From positions 1 to 21,087 of the forward strand of contig NZ_JAQNCS010000023.1 in NCBI RefSeq assembly GCF_049472655.1: 21,087 bases of DNA, read 5' to 3'. Source of the DNA: Deferribacter abyssi (GTDB lineage: Bacteria > Chrysiogenota > Deferribacteres > Deferribacterales > Deferribacteraceae). Below the pieces are notes generated by a model. That model had not been told where the DNA came from and ran no database searches. It saw nothing but the letters and a program-made list of their open reading frames with translations. Positions 12,462-20,084 of this stretch are shown here, piece after piece. Position numbers and translations under genes: made by a program. Each line of letters begins with the position of its first letter. Position 1 is the stretch's first letter.

Positions 12462-12803
12462 CAAATCACTTATAAATTGTCCAGATACTGAAACATTTTT
12501 TCCATTATTCAGGTAATTTTTTCCTCTGTCATGAACAACCCCTTTTGATAGAAACTCGAACAATATATCTTTTACACCTCCTTCGCTTTTCTCTGCCGCC
12601 ACTTTTGACACTTCCACATAAAACATATCATTGTAAATATCATCTGCCACAGATTGTGGTAACAAATTGCTTTTAAAAATATCCTTAGATGTTTTCAAAA
12701 TTTCATAATAAAATAACGACTCGAAATCAGCACACGCCTTTTTAAGTTTTTCAAGTTTTAAGTTGTTATTTACATTATAATTTACACCATCTACTTTCAT
12801 CAT
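12453..12803 (-). CDS. flgJ: rod-binding protein FlgJ, single domain
   Basis: The 116-residue protein corresponds to the N-terminal rod-binding domain of FlgJ, which caps the growing rod and assists its assembly. The typical pattern is present: KACADFESLFYYEILKTSKD (about 22-41), followed by a DDIYNDMFYVEVSKVAAEKS helix region (about 54-73) and a final hydrophobic helix. The C-terminal peptidoglycan hydrolase domain found in E. coli and Salmonella FlgJ is absent, so wall opening must depend on a separate enzyme, as in many non-enteric bacteria. The start overlaps the flgI stop by 4 bases (ATGA). GGAG lies 5 bases upstream of the first of two adjacent ATG codons, so the genes are probably translationally coupled. 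Confidence 0.9.
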   Translation of the reverse strand: MMKVDGVNYNVNNNLKLEKLKKACADFESLFYYEILKTSKDIFKSNLLPQSVADDIYNDMFYVEVSKVAAEKSEGGVKDILFEFLSKGVVHDRGKNYLNNGKNVSVSGQFISDLLA

Positions 12804-13891
12804 ATTATCTCCAATTCACCCTGCAAAGCACCAGCTGCCTTTATCGCTTGCAAAATAGCTATTAAGTCTCTCGGAGATACTCCTAAAGAATTAAGAGCCT
12901 TCACTAAATCACTAATCCTAACACCTTCTGGAATAACCATCAATTTTGCATCTTCCTCTTTTACCTCAGTATTTTTCTGCCTAACCACAGCTGTCTTGCC
13001 TTGAGAAAAAGGTTCTGGTTGACTAATCTCAACGGTATCCGTAATTTTTATTGTCAAATTTCCATGAGAAACAGCTACCTTGCTTATTCTCACATCAGAA
13101 CCCATCACGATAGTACCAGTTCTTTCATCTACCACCACTTTTGATGAAGGTTCAGGATCTATTTCCAAATGAAGCACTTTATCTAAAAAATCATAAAAAT
13201 TATTTCTGTAGTTTTCTGGGACAAACACCTTAATAGTCTTAGGAGAGTCAACCATAGCTATGTTCGTTTTAAAAAAATGATTTATAACATTTTTTGCTTT
13301 AACTAAATCTGAAATACTATCCCTTTCAAAGGCTAATGTAATAAAATCCTGATCCAAGCTAAAAGGGATCTCCTTTTCCACCATGGCACCATTTGGGATA
13401 CGTCCCACAGTTGGATGATTTTTTACCGTACCACCGCCACCAGCAGAAACATTCAATCCTCCTACAGAAAGAGGACCTTGGGCCACAGCATAAATTTTAC
13501 CATCTGGGCCTGCCAAAGGCGTCATTAACAACGTACCTCCCTCTAAACTCTTTGCATCACCTATCGAAGAAACAGTTACATCAACTCTAGTCCCTGCCTT
13601 CGCAAAGGGAGGTAATTTTGCCGTCACCATCACTGCGGCAACATTTTTTACCTTAACTTTCTTTTTATCAACAGTAATACCCATTCTATCTAACATATTG
13701 ACAAGAGACTGTATCGTAAACTGTGTTCCAGATTTGTCTCCAGTACCGTTCAAACCAACTACAAGACCATAACCTATCAATTGATTATCCCTTATGCCGT
13801 TTACCCTAGCAATATCTTTAATTTTAACAAGAGCATGAACCTTGCAGACAAAAAACAACAAAATTATAACCACTAACAACCTAACCCTCAT
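12800..13891 (-). CDS. flgI: flagellar P-ring protein FlgI
   Basis: FlgI forms the P-ring, the bushing around the rod in the peptidoglycan layer, and indicates a Gram-negative envelope. The product of about 363 residues has a Sec signal peptide (hydrophobic LLVVIILLFFVCKVHA, cleavage after about residue 20). Family motifs follow: VKIKDIARVNGIRDNQLIGY, GLVVGLNGTGDKSGTQFTIQ, AVMVTAKLPPFAKAGTRVDV, SSIGDAKSLEGGTLLMTPL, and a C-terminal ISDLVKALNSLGVSPRDLIA. The length is normal. Two adjacent ATGs exist; the one at 13891 is preferred because GGAGG is 5 bases from it and only 2 from the ATG at 13894. The ribosome site overlaps the flgH stop. Confidence 0.97.
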   Translation of the reverse strand: MRVRLLVVIILLFFVCKVHALVKIKDIARVNGIRDNQLIGYGLVVGLNGTGDKSGTQFTIQSLVNMLDRMGITVDKKKVKVKNVAAVMVTAKLPPFAKAGTRVDVTVSSIGDAKSLEGGTLLMTPLAGPDGKIYAVAQGPLSVGGLNVSAGGGGTVKNHPTVGRIPNGAMVEKEIPFSLDQDFITLAFERDSISDLVKAKNVINHFFKTNIAMVDSPKTIKVFVPENYRNNFYDFLDKVLHLEIDPEPSSKVVVDERTGTIVMGSDVRISKVAVSHGNLTIKITDTVEISQPEPFSQGKTAVVRQKNTEVKEEDAKLMVIPEGVRISDLVKALNSLGVSPRDLIAILQAIKAAGALQGELEII

Positions 13892-13900
13892 CATATCCTC

Positions 13901-14608
13901 CTAAAAAGGCCATACCCAATCAATAACAGAAGCAAGCCAACCTTTCCTATTTGCATCTGTCAATACTCCTTTTCCACTATAACTAATTTGAGCATCAGCT
14001 ATAGCAGTAGATAATACGGTATTATTAGCATCGATATCTTTTTGCCTTATTACACCCTTTACAGAAATAACCTGTTTTTCTTGATCAACAACGATCTCAC
14101 GGCGACCTTCTATCACCAAATTACCTGAAGGTAATACATCTATAACACGTGCAGCAATTGTGGCAGTAACTGTATCGGATTTTTGTTTTTGTCCTTTTCC
14201 ACTAAAAGAGTTGTTTGTAGTTGCATCTATATTCGGATCAAAATTGCTTCCCGAATTTAGAAAGTTAGTCATTCCTAAATGGATAGGAAGCCCAAATAAG
14301 CTTGTTATTCCAGTTTTGTAGCTTGTTGACTTACTAGTTTTGACTGTATTTGAATTTGATGCGGATGATGATTCCACAATTTTTACTATAACAATATCTC
14401 CAACTTTCCTTCCTTTATAATCAAGAAAAAATGTTCCATAATTACCCATATTTGTCCATAATGATGGTGAAGGCTTCTTTGATGCTTGATATTTTTTATA
14501 CTCTTCTATCTCTTTTTTATAATCGATGGCAGGAACATCTGTCACAACCTTCTTTGCACATCCTGAAAAAAGTACGCCAACTATTAAAAAAACAACTATG
14601 GTTTTCAT
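13901..14608 (-). CDS. flgH: flagellar L-ring lipoprotein FlgH
   Basis: FlgH forms the outer-membrane L-ring. The 235-residue product starts with a lipoprotein signal (MKTIVVFLIVGVLFSGC) whose lipobox LFSGC gives a lipidated cysteine at residue 17. Family motifs follow: SLWTNMGNYGTFFLDYKGRK (about 49-68), VGDIVIVKIVESSSASN, an extended polar SNTVKTSKSTSYKTG segment, and the C-terminal GNLVIEGRREIVVDQEKQVI with GVIRQKDIDANNTVLSTAIA. The length is typical. A sigma-54 promoter lies about 40 bases upstream and a GAGGGGTAGGT ribosome site precedes the ATG. flgI follows after 6 bases. Confidence 0.96.
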   Translation of the reverse strand: MKTIVVFLIVGVLFSGCAKKVVTDVPAIDYKKEIEEYKKYQASKKPSPSLWTNMGNYGTFFLDYKGRKVGDIVIVKIVESSSASNSNTVKTSKSTSYKTGITSLFGLPIHLGMTNFLNSGSNFDPNIDATTNNSFSGKGQKQKSDTVTATIAARVIDVLPSGNLVIEGRREIVVDQEKQVISVKGVIRQKDIDANNTVLSTAIADAQISYSGKGVLTDANRKGWLASVIDWVWPF

Positions 14609-14639
14609 ACCTACCCCTCACTAGCTATTTTTCTAATTA

Positions 14640-14659
14640 TTAAGCAACATGCTTGCCAA
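14640..14659 (-). promoter_or_regulatory. sigma-54 promoter upstream of flgH
   Basis: The minus strand reads TTGGCAAGCATGTTGCTT. The -24 GG (14656-14657) and -12 GC (14644-14645) are 10 bases apart. The predicted start is near 14632, about 24 bases before the flgH ATG. It lies in the 184-base gap between flgA and flgH and would let flgH-flgI-flgJ be transcribed separately from flgF-flgG-flgA. That gap is otherwise AT-rich, with no other clear element except a short ACTTTGAAC word repeated near 19957. Confidence 0.82.
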
Positions 14660-14792
14660 AATTTATAGATTGAAAATAAGAAAAATTTTCCTTTGATAAT
14701 AGATCTTGTGTTTTTGGTAATCAGTATGAAATGTAACCCATACTATTTATACACCCTTGTTCCCAGCTCTGAACCCAAAACTTTGAACTTTT

Positions 14793-15653
14793 TCAATAAT
14801 CCAATATAATTGCTCTTTTATCTCCAACATATTTAGCAAAAACAGATTTACCTGAGGATGGATTCTTCACTTTGATCACATCACCTATATATGCATTTTG
14901 CTCTAAAACCCCTTTTGTAACAGCTATGATACTGGTACTTTTATAAATCAGCTTTACATAATCCCCTTTAAACGCATCAGGCTTTTTAATCACATAATTA
15001 CTAGTGATAATTCTATTTACCGGAATAGTTTTTGATGCCATATACGTATTAATATCTAAAATTGGTTCCCCCAAAATTTTTGTAATCTCCATACGCTTTT
15101 TAATAACTTTATTACTAATAGGCTCATTTTTTCTTATGCGTTCCTTTGATACAAAAACCTCCTTAAACCCTTTAATATAAGCATATATTCTATAATCTTT
15201 ATATCCATTAGTTAATAAAAAATATACAGAACCAAACCTATTACTACTCATAAAATCAAGCTTTAAATCATTCTTTTTTGTAAAGTAAATCCTTTTGTTC
15301 ATATTCACTTTTTTAATATTTATTTCAACATCAGGAAAACTTTTCCTATACAGATCTGCTACCAAAGACCTCAGCGTATCTTCTGTTAAAATTTCGCCCT
15401 TCCTTTTAACTATAATTTTTTTACTAAAATCTAATTTAGGTTTTAACTTAGGATTTTGTCTCATTAATCTATACAAAAATGAACGTGGCAAAACTTTTTT
15501 ATCTCCTGGTTTTAAATTGCAAATTAGATCCTTTCTTTTTCCATTCAAAAAAACATCACTGTAAAAAAGACAATCTCTATCAATTACCACCACACCTCCA
15601 ATGACCATACTGCTTTGTAAAAGTATTAACAATACCAACAGTATTTCTTTCAT
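14793..15653 (-). CDS. flgA: P-ring assembly chaperone FlgA
   Basis: FlgA is a periplasmic chaperone that helps FlgI form the P-ring. The 286-residue product has a signal peptide (MKEILLVLLILLQSSMVIGG). The C-terminal half (about 165-286) is the SAF-type domain of the family: SKERIRKNEPISNKVIKKRM, then SKTIPVNRIITSNYVIKKPD, and a final GDVIKVKNPSSGKSVFAKYV with a terminal Asp-Tyr. The N-terminal part (about 21-160) is basic and poorly conserved. The protein is longer than the 219 residues of E. coli FlgA, within the range of non-enteric forms. It starts 14 bases after the flgG stop with a GAGGT site. Confidence 0.9.
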   Translation of the reverse strand: MKEILLVLLILLQSSMVIGGVVVIDRDCLFYSDVFLNGKRKDLICNLKPGDKKVLPRSFLYRLMRQNPKLKPKLDFSKKIIVKRKGEILTEDTLRSLVADLYRKSFPDVEINIKKVNMNKRIYFTKKNDLKLDFMSSNRFGSVYFLLTNGYKDYRIYAYIKGFKEVFVSKERIRKNEPISNKVIKKRMEITKILGEPILDINTYMASKTIPVNRIITSNYVIKKPDAFKGDYVKLIYKSTSIIAVTKGVLEQNAYIGDVIKVKNPSSGKSVFAKYVGDKRAIILDY

Positions 15654-15667
15654 TGTTACCTCAAATT

Positions 15668-16456
15668 TTATCTCTTCAAATTATTAACAATTTGAAGCAT
15701 TTCATCTCCGGTCTGAATAGCCTTCGAATTGATTTCATAAGCTCTTTGTCCAGTAATCAGATTTACCATCTCCTCCACCACATTTACGTTACTCATCTCC
15801 AAAATACCCTGAGCAATGGTACCAAGCCCTTCTTCTCCTGGCACACCAGTAATCGGCTCACCGCTCGCTGCTGTTTGGAGATAAATATTTTTACCAATTG
15901 AACGTAAACCTGAAGGGTTTATAAATTTAGCAAGCTCTATTTGCCCAAGTTCTGTGGGCTCCGCTTCACCTGGCAATGTTACCGAGACTGTACCATCTTC
16001 ACCAACATTTATTTCAAGGGCATTCTCAGGAATCGCAATATTTGGCTCCAAAAGATAACCTTCAGGAGTTACTAGATTACCGTCAGCATCAATTTTAAAA
16101 GAACCATTCCTTGTATAACCCACTGTACCATCAGGTAAAGTCACTTGAAAAAAACCATCACCTTCAATCGTTAAGTCTAGAGGATTCCCTGTTTGCTGAA
16201 AATTACCTTGTGAAAAAATCTTTTCAGTGGAAACCACTTTTGAGCCAAGACCAATTTGAATCCCTGTTGGATGATTTATACCTGTAGCTGTCACAGCACC
16301 TGCAGGCCTAATCTCTTGATATAAAAGATCTTCAAAATTGACTCTAGATTTCTTAAATCCTGCAGTGTTAACATTTGCAAGATTGTTAGCAATATTATCA
16401 ATATTTATCTGTTGGGTTGTCATACCACTTGCTGCAGTCCACAATGTTCTAAGCAT
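15668..16456 (-). CDS. flgG: flagellar distal rod protein FlgG
   Basis: FlgG builds the distal rod, the drive shaft through the P and L rings. The 262-residue product (family norm about 260) begins MLRTLWTAASGMTTQQINID and continues with NIANNLANVNTAGFKKSRVN, a clear FlgG signature. It contains QTGNPLDLTIEGDGFFQVTL (about 83-102) and ends in ISDxM-like GEEMLQIVNNLKR-type sequence (here TGDEMLQIVNNLKR). EEMVNLITGQRAYEINSKAI near 229-248 is the C-terminal rod helix. It has no signal peptide, as expected for a type III export substrate. An AGGAGG site lies just upstream, and flgF ends 26 bases before it. Confidence 0.97.
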   Translation of the reverse strand: MLRTLWTAASGMTTQQINIDNIANNLANVNTAGFKKSRVNFEDLLYQEIRPAGAVTATGINHPTGIQIGLGSKVVSTEKIFSQGNFQQTGNPLDLTIEGDGFFQVTLPDGTVGYTRNGSFKIDADGNLVTPEGYLLEPNIAIPENALEINVGEDGTVSVTLPGEAEPTELGQIELAKFINPSGLRSIGKNIYLQTAASGEPITGVPGEEGLGTIAQGILEMSNVNVVEEMVNLITGQRAYEINSKAIQTGDEMLQIVNNLKR

Positions 16457-16482
16457 AAAAACCTCCTTTTCCTTATTAAAAA

Positions 16483-17247
16483 TTAAGCCAGTCTTCCAAT
16501 ATCATTGGAAGTTTTACTATTTATTTCATCAATAGTCTGAACTACTTTTTGATATGTTTCAAAACCTCTCATCGTCTCAATCATAGAAACCATCTCTTTA
16601 ATAGGGTTTACGTTGCTTTCTTCAAGAAACCCTTGTCTAACTCTAGGATCTTCAGATTCATCAGGCATAAAGCCAATGGCAGCATACAGATTTCTACCTA
16701 TTTTTTGCAATGATGACGGATTTTCTACTTGAGCAAGAAATAGCTGATCCATAACTATTCCATTGACTACAATTTCTCCATTTGGTGTTATGGTTACATC
16801 TCCCTCAGGGATAACAATTCCGTTATTATTCTCATAATTTCTTGACAAAACTGGGAATCCATCTTGGGTAACTAATCTTCTATTTTGATCTAGAGTAAAA
16901 TGACCATCTCTAGTAAATCTGATACCAAAAGGTGTATCCACTGCAAAAAACACATTTTTATTTTCTAAGGCCAAATCAAACCTGTTCCCAGTTTGTCTTA
17001 AATTTCCAGCAGAAAAGTCAGTATATAATGAATCAAGTTTTACAGTATTGTTTATAGTTTTATTATATTCTGTGCTTTTTATAAAATCTTGAGGAACCCT
17101 TTTATCATCAAACAGATAATTACTAAAAACTGTATCATCTCTTTTGTACGACGTAGTATTGATATTAGCAAGATTATTACTTATCACTTCCATTTTTTTA
17201 GATTGTGCAAGAAGACCGCTTGTAGCCACATACAAACCATTTAACAT
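16483..17247 (-). CDS. flgF: flagellar proximal rod protein FlgF
   Basis: FlgF is a rod subunit placed before FlgG. The 254-residue product has the shared N-terminus MLNGLYVATSGLLAQSKKME, NNLANINTTSYKRDD, a QTGNRFDLALENKNVFFAVD core (about 86-105), and the C-terminal EMVSMIETMRGFETYQKVVQ helix. It differs from the flgG product by the less conserved core and the NTTSYKRDD variant, which fits FlgF better; a second FlgG-like role is the alternative. Its ATG follows the TAG of the upstream lipoprotein gene with no base between, and GAGGTG sits 8 bases upstream, so the two are probably coupled. Confidence 0.92.
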   Translation of the reverse strand: MLNGLYVATSGLLAQSKKMEVISNNLANINTTSYKRDDTVFSNYLFDDKRVPQDFIKSTEYNKTINNTVKLDSLYTDFSAGNLRQTGNRFDLALENKNVFFAVDTPFGIRFTRDGHFTLDQNRRLVTQDGFPVLSRNYENNNGIVIPEGDVTITPNGEIVVNGIVMDQLFLAQVENPSSLQKIGRNLYAAIGFMPDESEDPRVRQGFLEESNVNPIKEMVSMIETMRGFETYQKVVQTIDEINSKTSNDIGRLA

Positions 17248-17868
17248 CTAAGCACCTCTCACAAAAGCTTTTTTTAACTGGTTTTTAAAAATATACTCCA
17301 ATGTTTTTAAAGAGATATATGATACTGGTTTTGCGCTTTTTGAAGGAAAATACCAGAAGTTCTCGTCTGATACAGAATACCCAGATACTTTTGAAAAATA
17401 GACAATATTTTTTTCTTTATCAAAAATAGTAACATCAAGTTTTGAGAAATTTCTACCAGTCATTAACTGCAGTGAATCTGTAACTCTTGCAATTAAAATA
17501 AAATCAGCATTTTTCTCATCTACTGCAATCTGAGCAAATTTATTCATAGCAATATAATTTTTCAACGCATTTCTAGTTGTCTCATCATAAGTTAATTCAC
17601 CACCATACTCTTTTTTAACTGGTGCAATAAATACTCTGTTTTCAGGAGAAATTTTCTTGATAATAATCGGTTTATTATAATCAAATTTTACTTTGGTTTT
17701 ATCATACAATAAAGATGAAAAATTAGTATTAGCTTCGATTAAAGCCGCTATATATATATAGCCGATAGCAGGTTTCCTTATAGCATTACTGAAATCTTTC
17801 ATGGTAGTGGATTTATAACTACAACCAAAAATCACTATCACCATTATCAGTGGTAAAATCTTCCTCAT
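17248..17868 (-). CDS. unrecognised lipoprotein heading the flagellar operon
   Basis: The function is not recognised. The 206-residue product begins MRKILPLIMVIVIFGCSYKS: a basic start, a hydrophobic stretch and a lipobox VIFGC with the cysteine at residue 16, so it is probably anchored in the envelope. The rest is alpha/beta, with a central FIAPVKKEYGGELTYDETTR segment (about 88-107). An ADFILIARV strand and a DVTIFDKEKNIVYFSKVSGY hairpin follow. This layout recalls small lipoproteins of the TolB-N/LptE-like or FlgT-like folds, without firm support. The ATG at 17868 was chosen over a longer upstream frame because GGAGGT is 5 bases away and the signal peptide begins there. It is the first gene after a sigma-54 promoter and directly abuts flgF, which suggests a role in the outer part of the basal body. 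Confidence 0.8.
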   Translation of the reverse strand: MRKILPLIMVIVIFGCSYKSTTMKDFSNAIRKPAIGYIYIAALIEANTNFSSLLYDKTKVKFDYNKPIIIKKISPENRVFIAPVKKEYGGELTYDETTRNALKNYIAMNKFAQIAVDEKNADFILIARVTDSLQLMTGRNFSKLDVTIFDKEKNIVYFSKVSGYSVSDENFWYFPSKSAKPVSYISLKTLEYIFKNQLKKAFVRGA

Positions 17869-17888
17869 TCTAACCTCCTGAGAAACAA

Positions 17889-17908
17889 TAAAGCAACCGT
17901 TATGCCAA
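17889..17908 (-). promoter_or_regulatory. sigma-54 promoter of the flg operon
   Basis: The minus strand reads TTGGCATAACGGTTGCTT. The -24 GG (17905-17906) and -12 GC (17893-17894) are 10 bases apart. The predicted start near 17881 leaves only about 13 bases before the lipoprotein ATG, enough for its GGAGGT site. It differs from the flgM site at one position of the 18-base core. It lies back to back with the hslV promoter. Confidence 0.87.
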
Positions 17909-17917
17909 AAATAATAT

Positions 17918-17948
17918 TTGAAACTTTCCCCAATTTGCATATTATAAT
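17918..17948 (+). promoter_or_regulatory. probable sigma-70 promoter of hslVU
   Basis: A perfect -10 TATAAT (17943-17948) has a TTGAAA -35-like hexamer at 17918-17923, with a long spacer of 19 bases. The -10 alone is convincing. No CIRCE element and no properly spaced heat-shock sigma site was seen, although hslVU is heat-inducible in some bacteria. Confidence 0.6.
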
Positions 17949-17971
17949 CTAGGTCTAAAATGGAGGTAAGG

Positions 17972-18499
17972 ATGTTTAAAGGGACAACTATTGTCGCAGT
18001 AAAGAAAAATGACAAAATTGCTATCGGTGGAGACGGTCAGGTTACCTTCGGTAATACTGTGTTGAAACATAATGCGAAAAAAATCCGGAAAGTTTACAAT
18101 GATAAAGTTATTTGCGGTTTTGCAGGCTCTACAGCAGATGCTTTTACTTTGATGGAAAGATTTGAAAAAAAGTTGAATGAATACAGCGGTCAACTACTGA
18201 GGGCCGCCGTAGAACTTGCAAAAGACTGGCGCACAGATAAATATCTTAGAAGACTAGAAGCCATGATGATTGTGGCTGATGAAAAAAATATCTATCTTTT
18301 GACAGGAACAGGAGACGTAGTAGAACCAGAAAACGGAATTGCTGCAATCGGCTCAGGTGGTCCTTTTGCTCAAGCTGCTGCCATAGCTCTTGTGGAAAAC
18401 ACCGATTTAGACGCTAAGGACATTGTGAAAAAATCTCTGGAAATAGCTGCATCTATTTGTATTTATACAAACAATAATCTAATAATAGAGGAGTTTTAA
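17972..18499 (+). CDS. hslV: HslV protease subunit (ClpQ)
   Basis: HslV is the threonine peptidase that forms a double-hexamer chamber and degrades unfolded proteins fed by HslU. The 175-residue product starts MFKGTTIVAVKK; removal of MFKG exposes the catalytic threonine, as in other HslV with this short propeptide. Conserved blocks include GGDGQVTFGNTVLKHNAKKI (near 18-37), CGFAGSTADAFTLMERFEKK, AVELAKDWRTDKYLRRLEAM and AAIGSGGPFAQAAA. The ATG at 17972 was chosen because GGAGGT lies 4 bases upstream; an ATG at 17960 would add MEVR and has no site. hslU begins one base after its stop. Confidence 0.97.
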   Translation: MFKGTTIVAVKKNDKIAIGGDGQVTFGNTVLKHNAKKIRKVYNDKVICGFAGSTADAFTLMERFEKKLNEYSGQLLRAAVELAKDWRTDKYLRRLEAMMIVADEKNIYLLTGTGDVVEPENGIAAIGSGGPFAQAAAIALVENTDLDAKDIVKKSLEIAASICIYTNNNLIIEEF

Positions 18500-18500
18500 A

Positions 18501-19826
18501 ATGGAAAACTTAACCCCAAAACAGATTGTTGCCGAACTTGATAAATATATTGTAGGACAAAAAGCTGCTAAAAAAGCAGTGGCCATAGCTCTTAGAAATC
18601 GCTGGAGAAGACTACAGCTTCCAGAAAAACTCCAAGACGAAATAGCACCAAAAAACATAATAATGATTGGACCCACAGGAGTTGGTAAAACTGAAATAGC
18701 ACGAAGACTTGCAAAACTTACAAAATCACCTTTTATAAAAGTAGAAGCAAGTAAATTTACAGAAGTAGGTTATGTAGGACGAGACGTGGAATCAATGATT
18801 AGAGATCTCGTAGAAATTGCAATAAACATGGTTAGAAGTGAAAAAAGAAAAGAAGTATTGGAAAAAGCAAAAAAAAATGCCGAAGAGAAAATACTTGATC
18901 TACTTTTACCTAGACCATCAGGCTTCGCAAGCTCACCTTCTGACGAAGAAACAAGAGAGAAATTCAGAAAGATGTTAAGGGAAGGAAAACTTGATGAAAG
19001 ATTTGTTGAAGTAGATGTGGAAGATGCCGGGCCTCATATCGAAGTATTAACAAATGTAGGGATGGAAGATCTTGGGATGAACTTACAGGATATGTTTAAA
19101 AACCTTTTTCCTGGTAGAAAGAAAAAAAAGAAAATGAAAATCAAAGAAGCTATTACTTTACTAGAGCAACAAGAAGTGAATAAACTAATAGATATGGACG
19201 AAGTAAAATCTACCGCAATTAAAAGGGTAGAGCAATCAGGTATAGTTTTCATTGATGAAATTGACAAAGTCTGTTCAAGGGACAGTAGTTCATTTAGAGG
19301 CGCAGATGTATCAAGAGAAGGTGTCCAAAGAGATTTATTGCCAATTATTGAAGGCTCCACTGTTATGACTAAATATGGAATGGTTAAAACCGACCATATA
19401 CTTTTTATTGCAGCAGGAGCATTTCATATCGCCAAGCCATCAGATTTGATACCAGAGCTTCAAGGAAGATTCCCTATAAGGGTAGAGCTAGATTCTCTCA
19501 CAAAAGATGACTTTATAAGAATACTTACCGAACCTGAAAATGCTCTTACAAAACAATACAAAGCCTTACTTCAATCAGATGGGGTAGAAATAGAATATAC
19601 ACCTGACGGAATAGAAAAAATTGCTGAAATAGCAACCTACGTAAATAAAACCAATGAAAATATTGGAGCAAGAAGACTTCACACTATAATGGAAAAATTG
19701 CTTGAAGAAATTTCATTTGAAGCACCTGATATAGAAAATAAAAAAGTAATTATTGATGCGAATTATGTTGATGAAACACTCTCGGGTATTATTAAAGACG
19801 AAAACCTCACAAAATACGTACTTTAA
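18501..19826 (+). CDS. hslU: HslU ATPase subunit (ClpY)
   Basis: HslU is the AAA+ unfoldase that recognises substrates and threads them into HslV using ATP. The 441-residue product (family norm about 440-460) begins with the TPKQIVAELDKYIVGQKAAK block. It has Walker A GPTGVGKT (about 57-64), the pore-loop sequence EVGYVGRDVE (about 88-97), and the helical I domain (about 110-240), which ends in a very lysine-rich stretch. Walker B IVFIDEID (about 249-256), the RFPIRVEL segment (about 322-329) and a sensor-2 NIGARRLHTIMEKLLEE (about 383-399) follow. The C-terminus TKYVL matches the short tail that docks into HslV. The GAGGAG ribosome site lies inside the 3' end of hslV, so the pair is coupled. 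Confidence 0.98.
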   Translation: MENLTPKQIVAELDKYIVGQKAAKKAVAIALRNRWRRLQLPEKLQDEIAPKNIIMIGPTGVGKTEIARRLAKLTKSPFIKVEASKFTEVGYVGRDVESMIRDLVEIAINMVRSEKRKEVLEKAKKNAEEKILDLLLPRPSGFASSPSDEETREKFRKMLREGKLDERFVEVDVEDAGPHIEVLTNVGMEDLGMNLQDMFKNLFPGRKKKKKMKIKEAITLLEQQEVNKLIDMDEVKSTAIKRVEQSGIVFIDEIDKVCSRDSSSFRGADVSREGVQRDLLPIIEGSTVMTKYGMVKTDHILFIAAGAFHIAKPSDLIPELQGRFPIRVELDSLTKDDFIRILTEPENALTKQYKALLQSDGVEIEYTPDGIEKIAEIATYVNKTNENIGARRLHTIMEKLLEEISFEAPDIENKKVIIDANYVDETLSGIIKDENLTKYVL

Positions 19827-19904
19827 AAAAATAGGTAAGTGCGTAATATGGAAAAAAGATAAATTGGATGTGAGGATATAAAGGTTTGAGCACATGAATC
19901 TTTT

Positions 19905-19923
19905 AGGTGGATAAAATCCACCT
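19905..19923 (+). terminator. probable intrinsic terminator after hslVU
   Basis: AGGTGGAT and ATCCACCT form a perfect 8-bp stem around a 3-base loop (AAA), 80 bases after the hslU stop. It is followed on the plus strand by TTATTAATCTT, a moderately T-rich tail. On the minus strand the hairpin is followed by A-rich sequence, so it best serves the hslVU direction. Confidence 0.55.
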
Positions 19924-19955
19924 TATTAATCTTAACCTTAACCCCAACCCTCTCT

Positions 19956-20081
19956 AACTTTGAACATTGAACACATGTAATAAAGCATTTGTATAGTATA
20001 TTGAGTACGCACAACTCAAATTTTATTGTTTGGAAATTACAATACGTACGGTATTATTACACGTGTTGAACCTTGAACATT
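19956..20081. repeat. degenerate inverted repeat with TTGAAC words
   Basis: AACACATGTAATAA (19970-19983) and TTATTACACGTGTT (20054-20067) are inverted copies matching at 13 of 14 positions. Outside them lie TTGAACATTGAAC (19960-19972) and TTGAACCTTGAACATT (20066-20081). Inside, partly inverted similarity continues for another 20 or so bases on each side. There is no ORF of note between them. It could be a decayed MITE-like element or a long imperfect hairpin between convergent genes. Confidence 0.5.
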
Positions 20082-20084
20082 AAA

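Noticed and set aside
17740..17768. TAAA and GCCGATAG on the plus strand inside the lipoprotein gene, resembling a sigma-28 promoter toward hslV
   Set aside because: The spacing is 17 instead of 15 and the sequence codes for the conserved-looking lipoprotein frame; the TA run is a coding by-product.
17918..17940. TTTGAAA followed by CCCCAATTT upstream of hslV, suggesting a heat-shock sigma-32 promoter
   Set aside because: Only about 4 bases separate the two halves; sigma-32 sites need about 13-15.
17869..18015. Longer form of the lipoprotein gene starting at 18015
   Set aside because: It would overlap the hslV start and both promoters, and would place 49 residues before an obvious lipoprotein signal peptide.
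17942..18193. Minus-strand ORF of 83 residues overlapping hslV
   Set aside because: It is a shadow of hslV in another frame, without a ribosome site or recognisable protein features.
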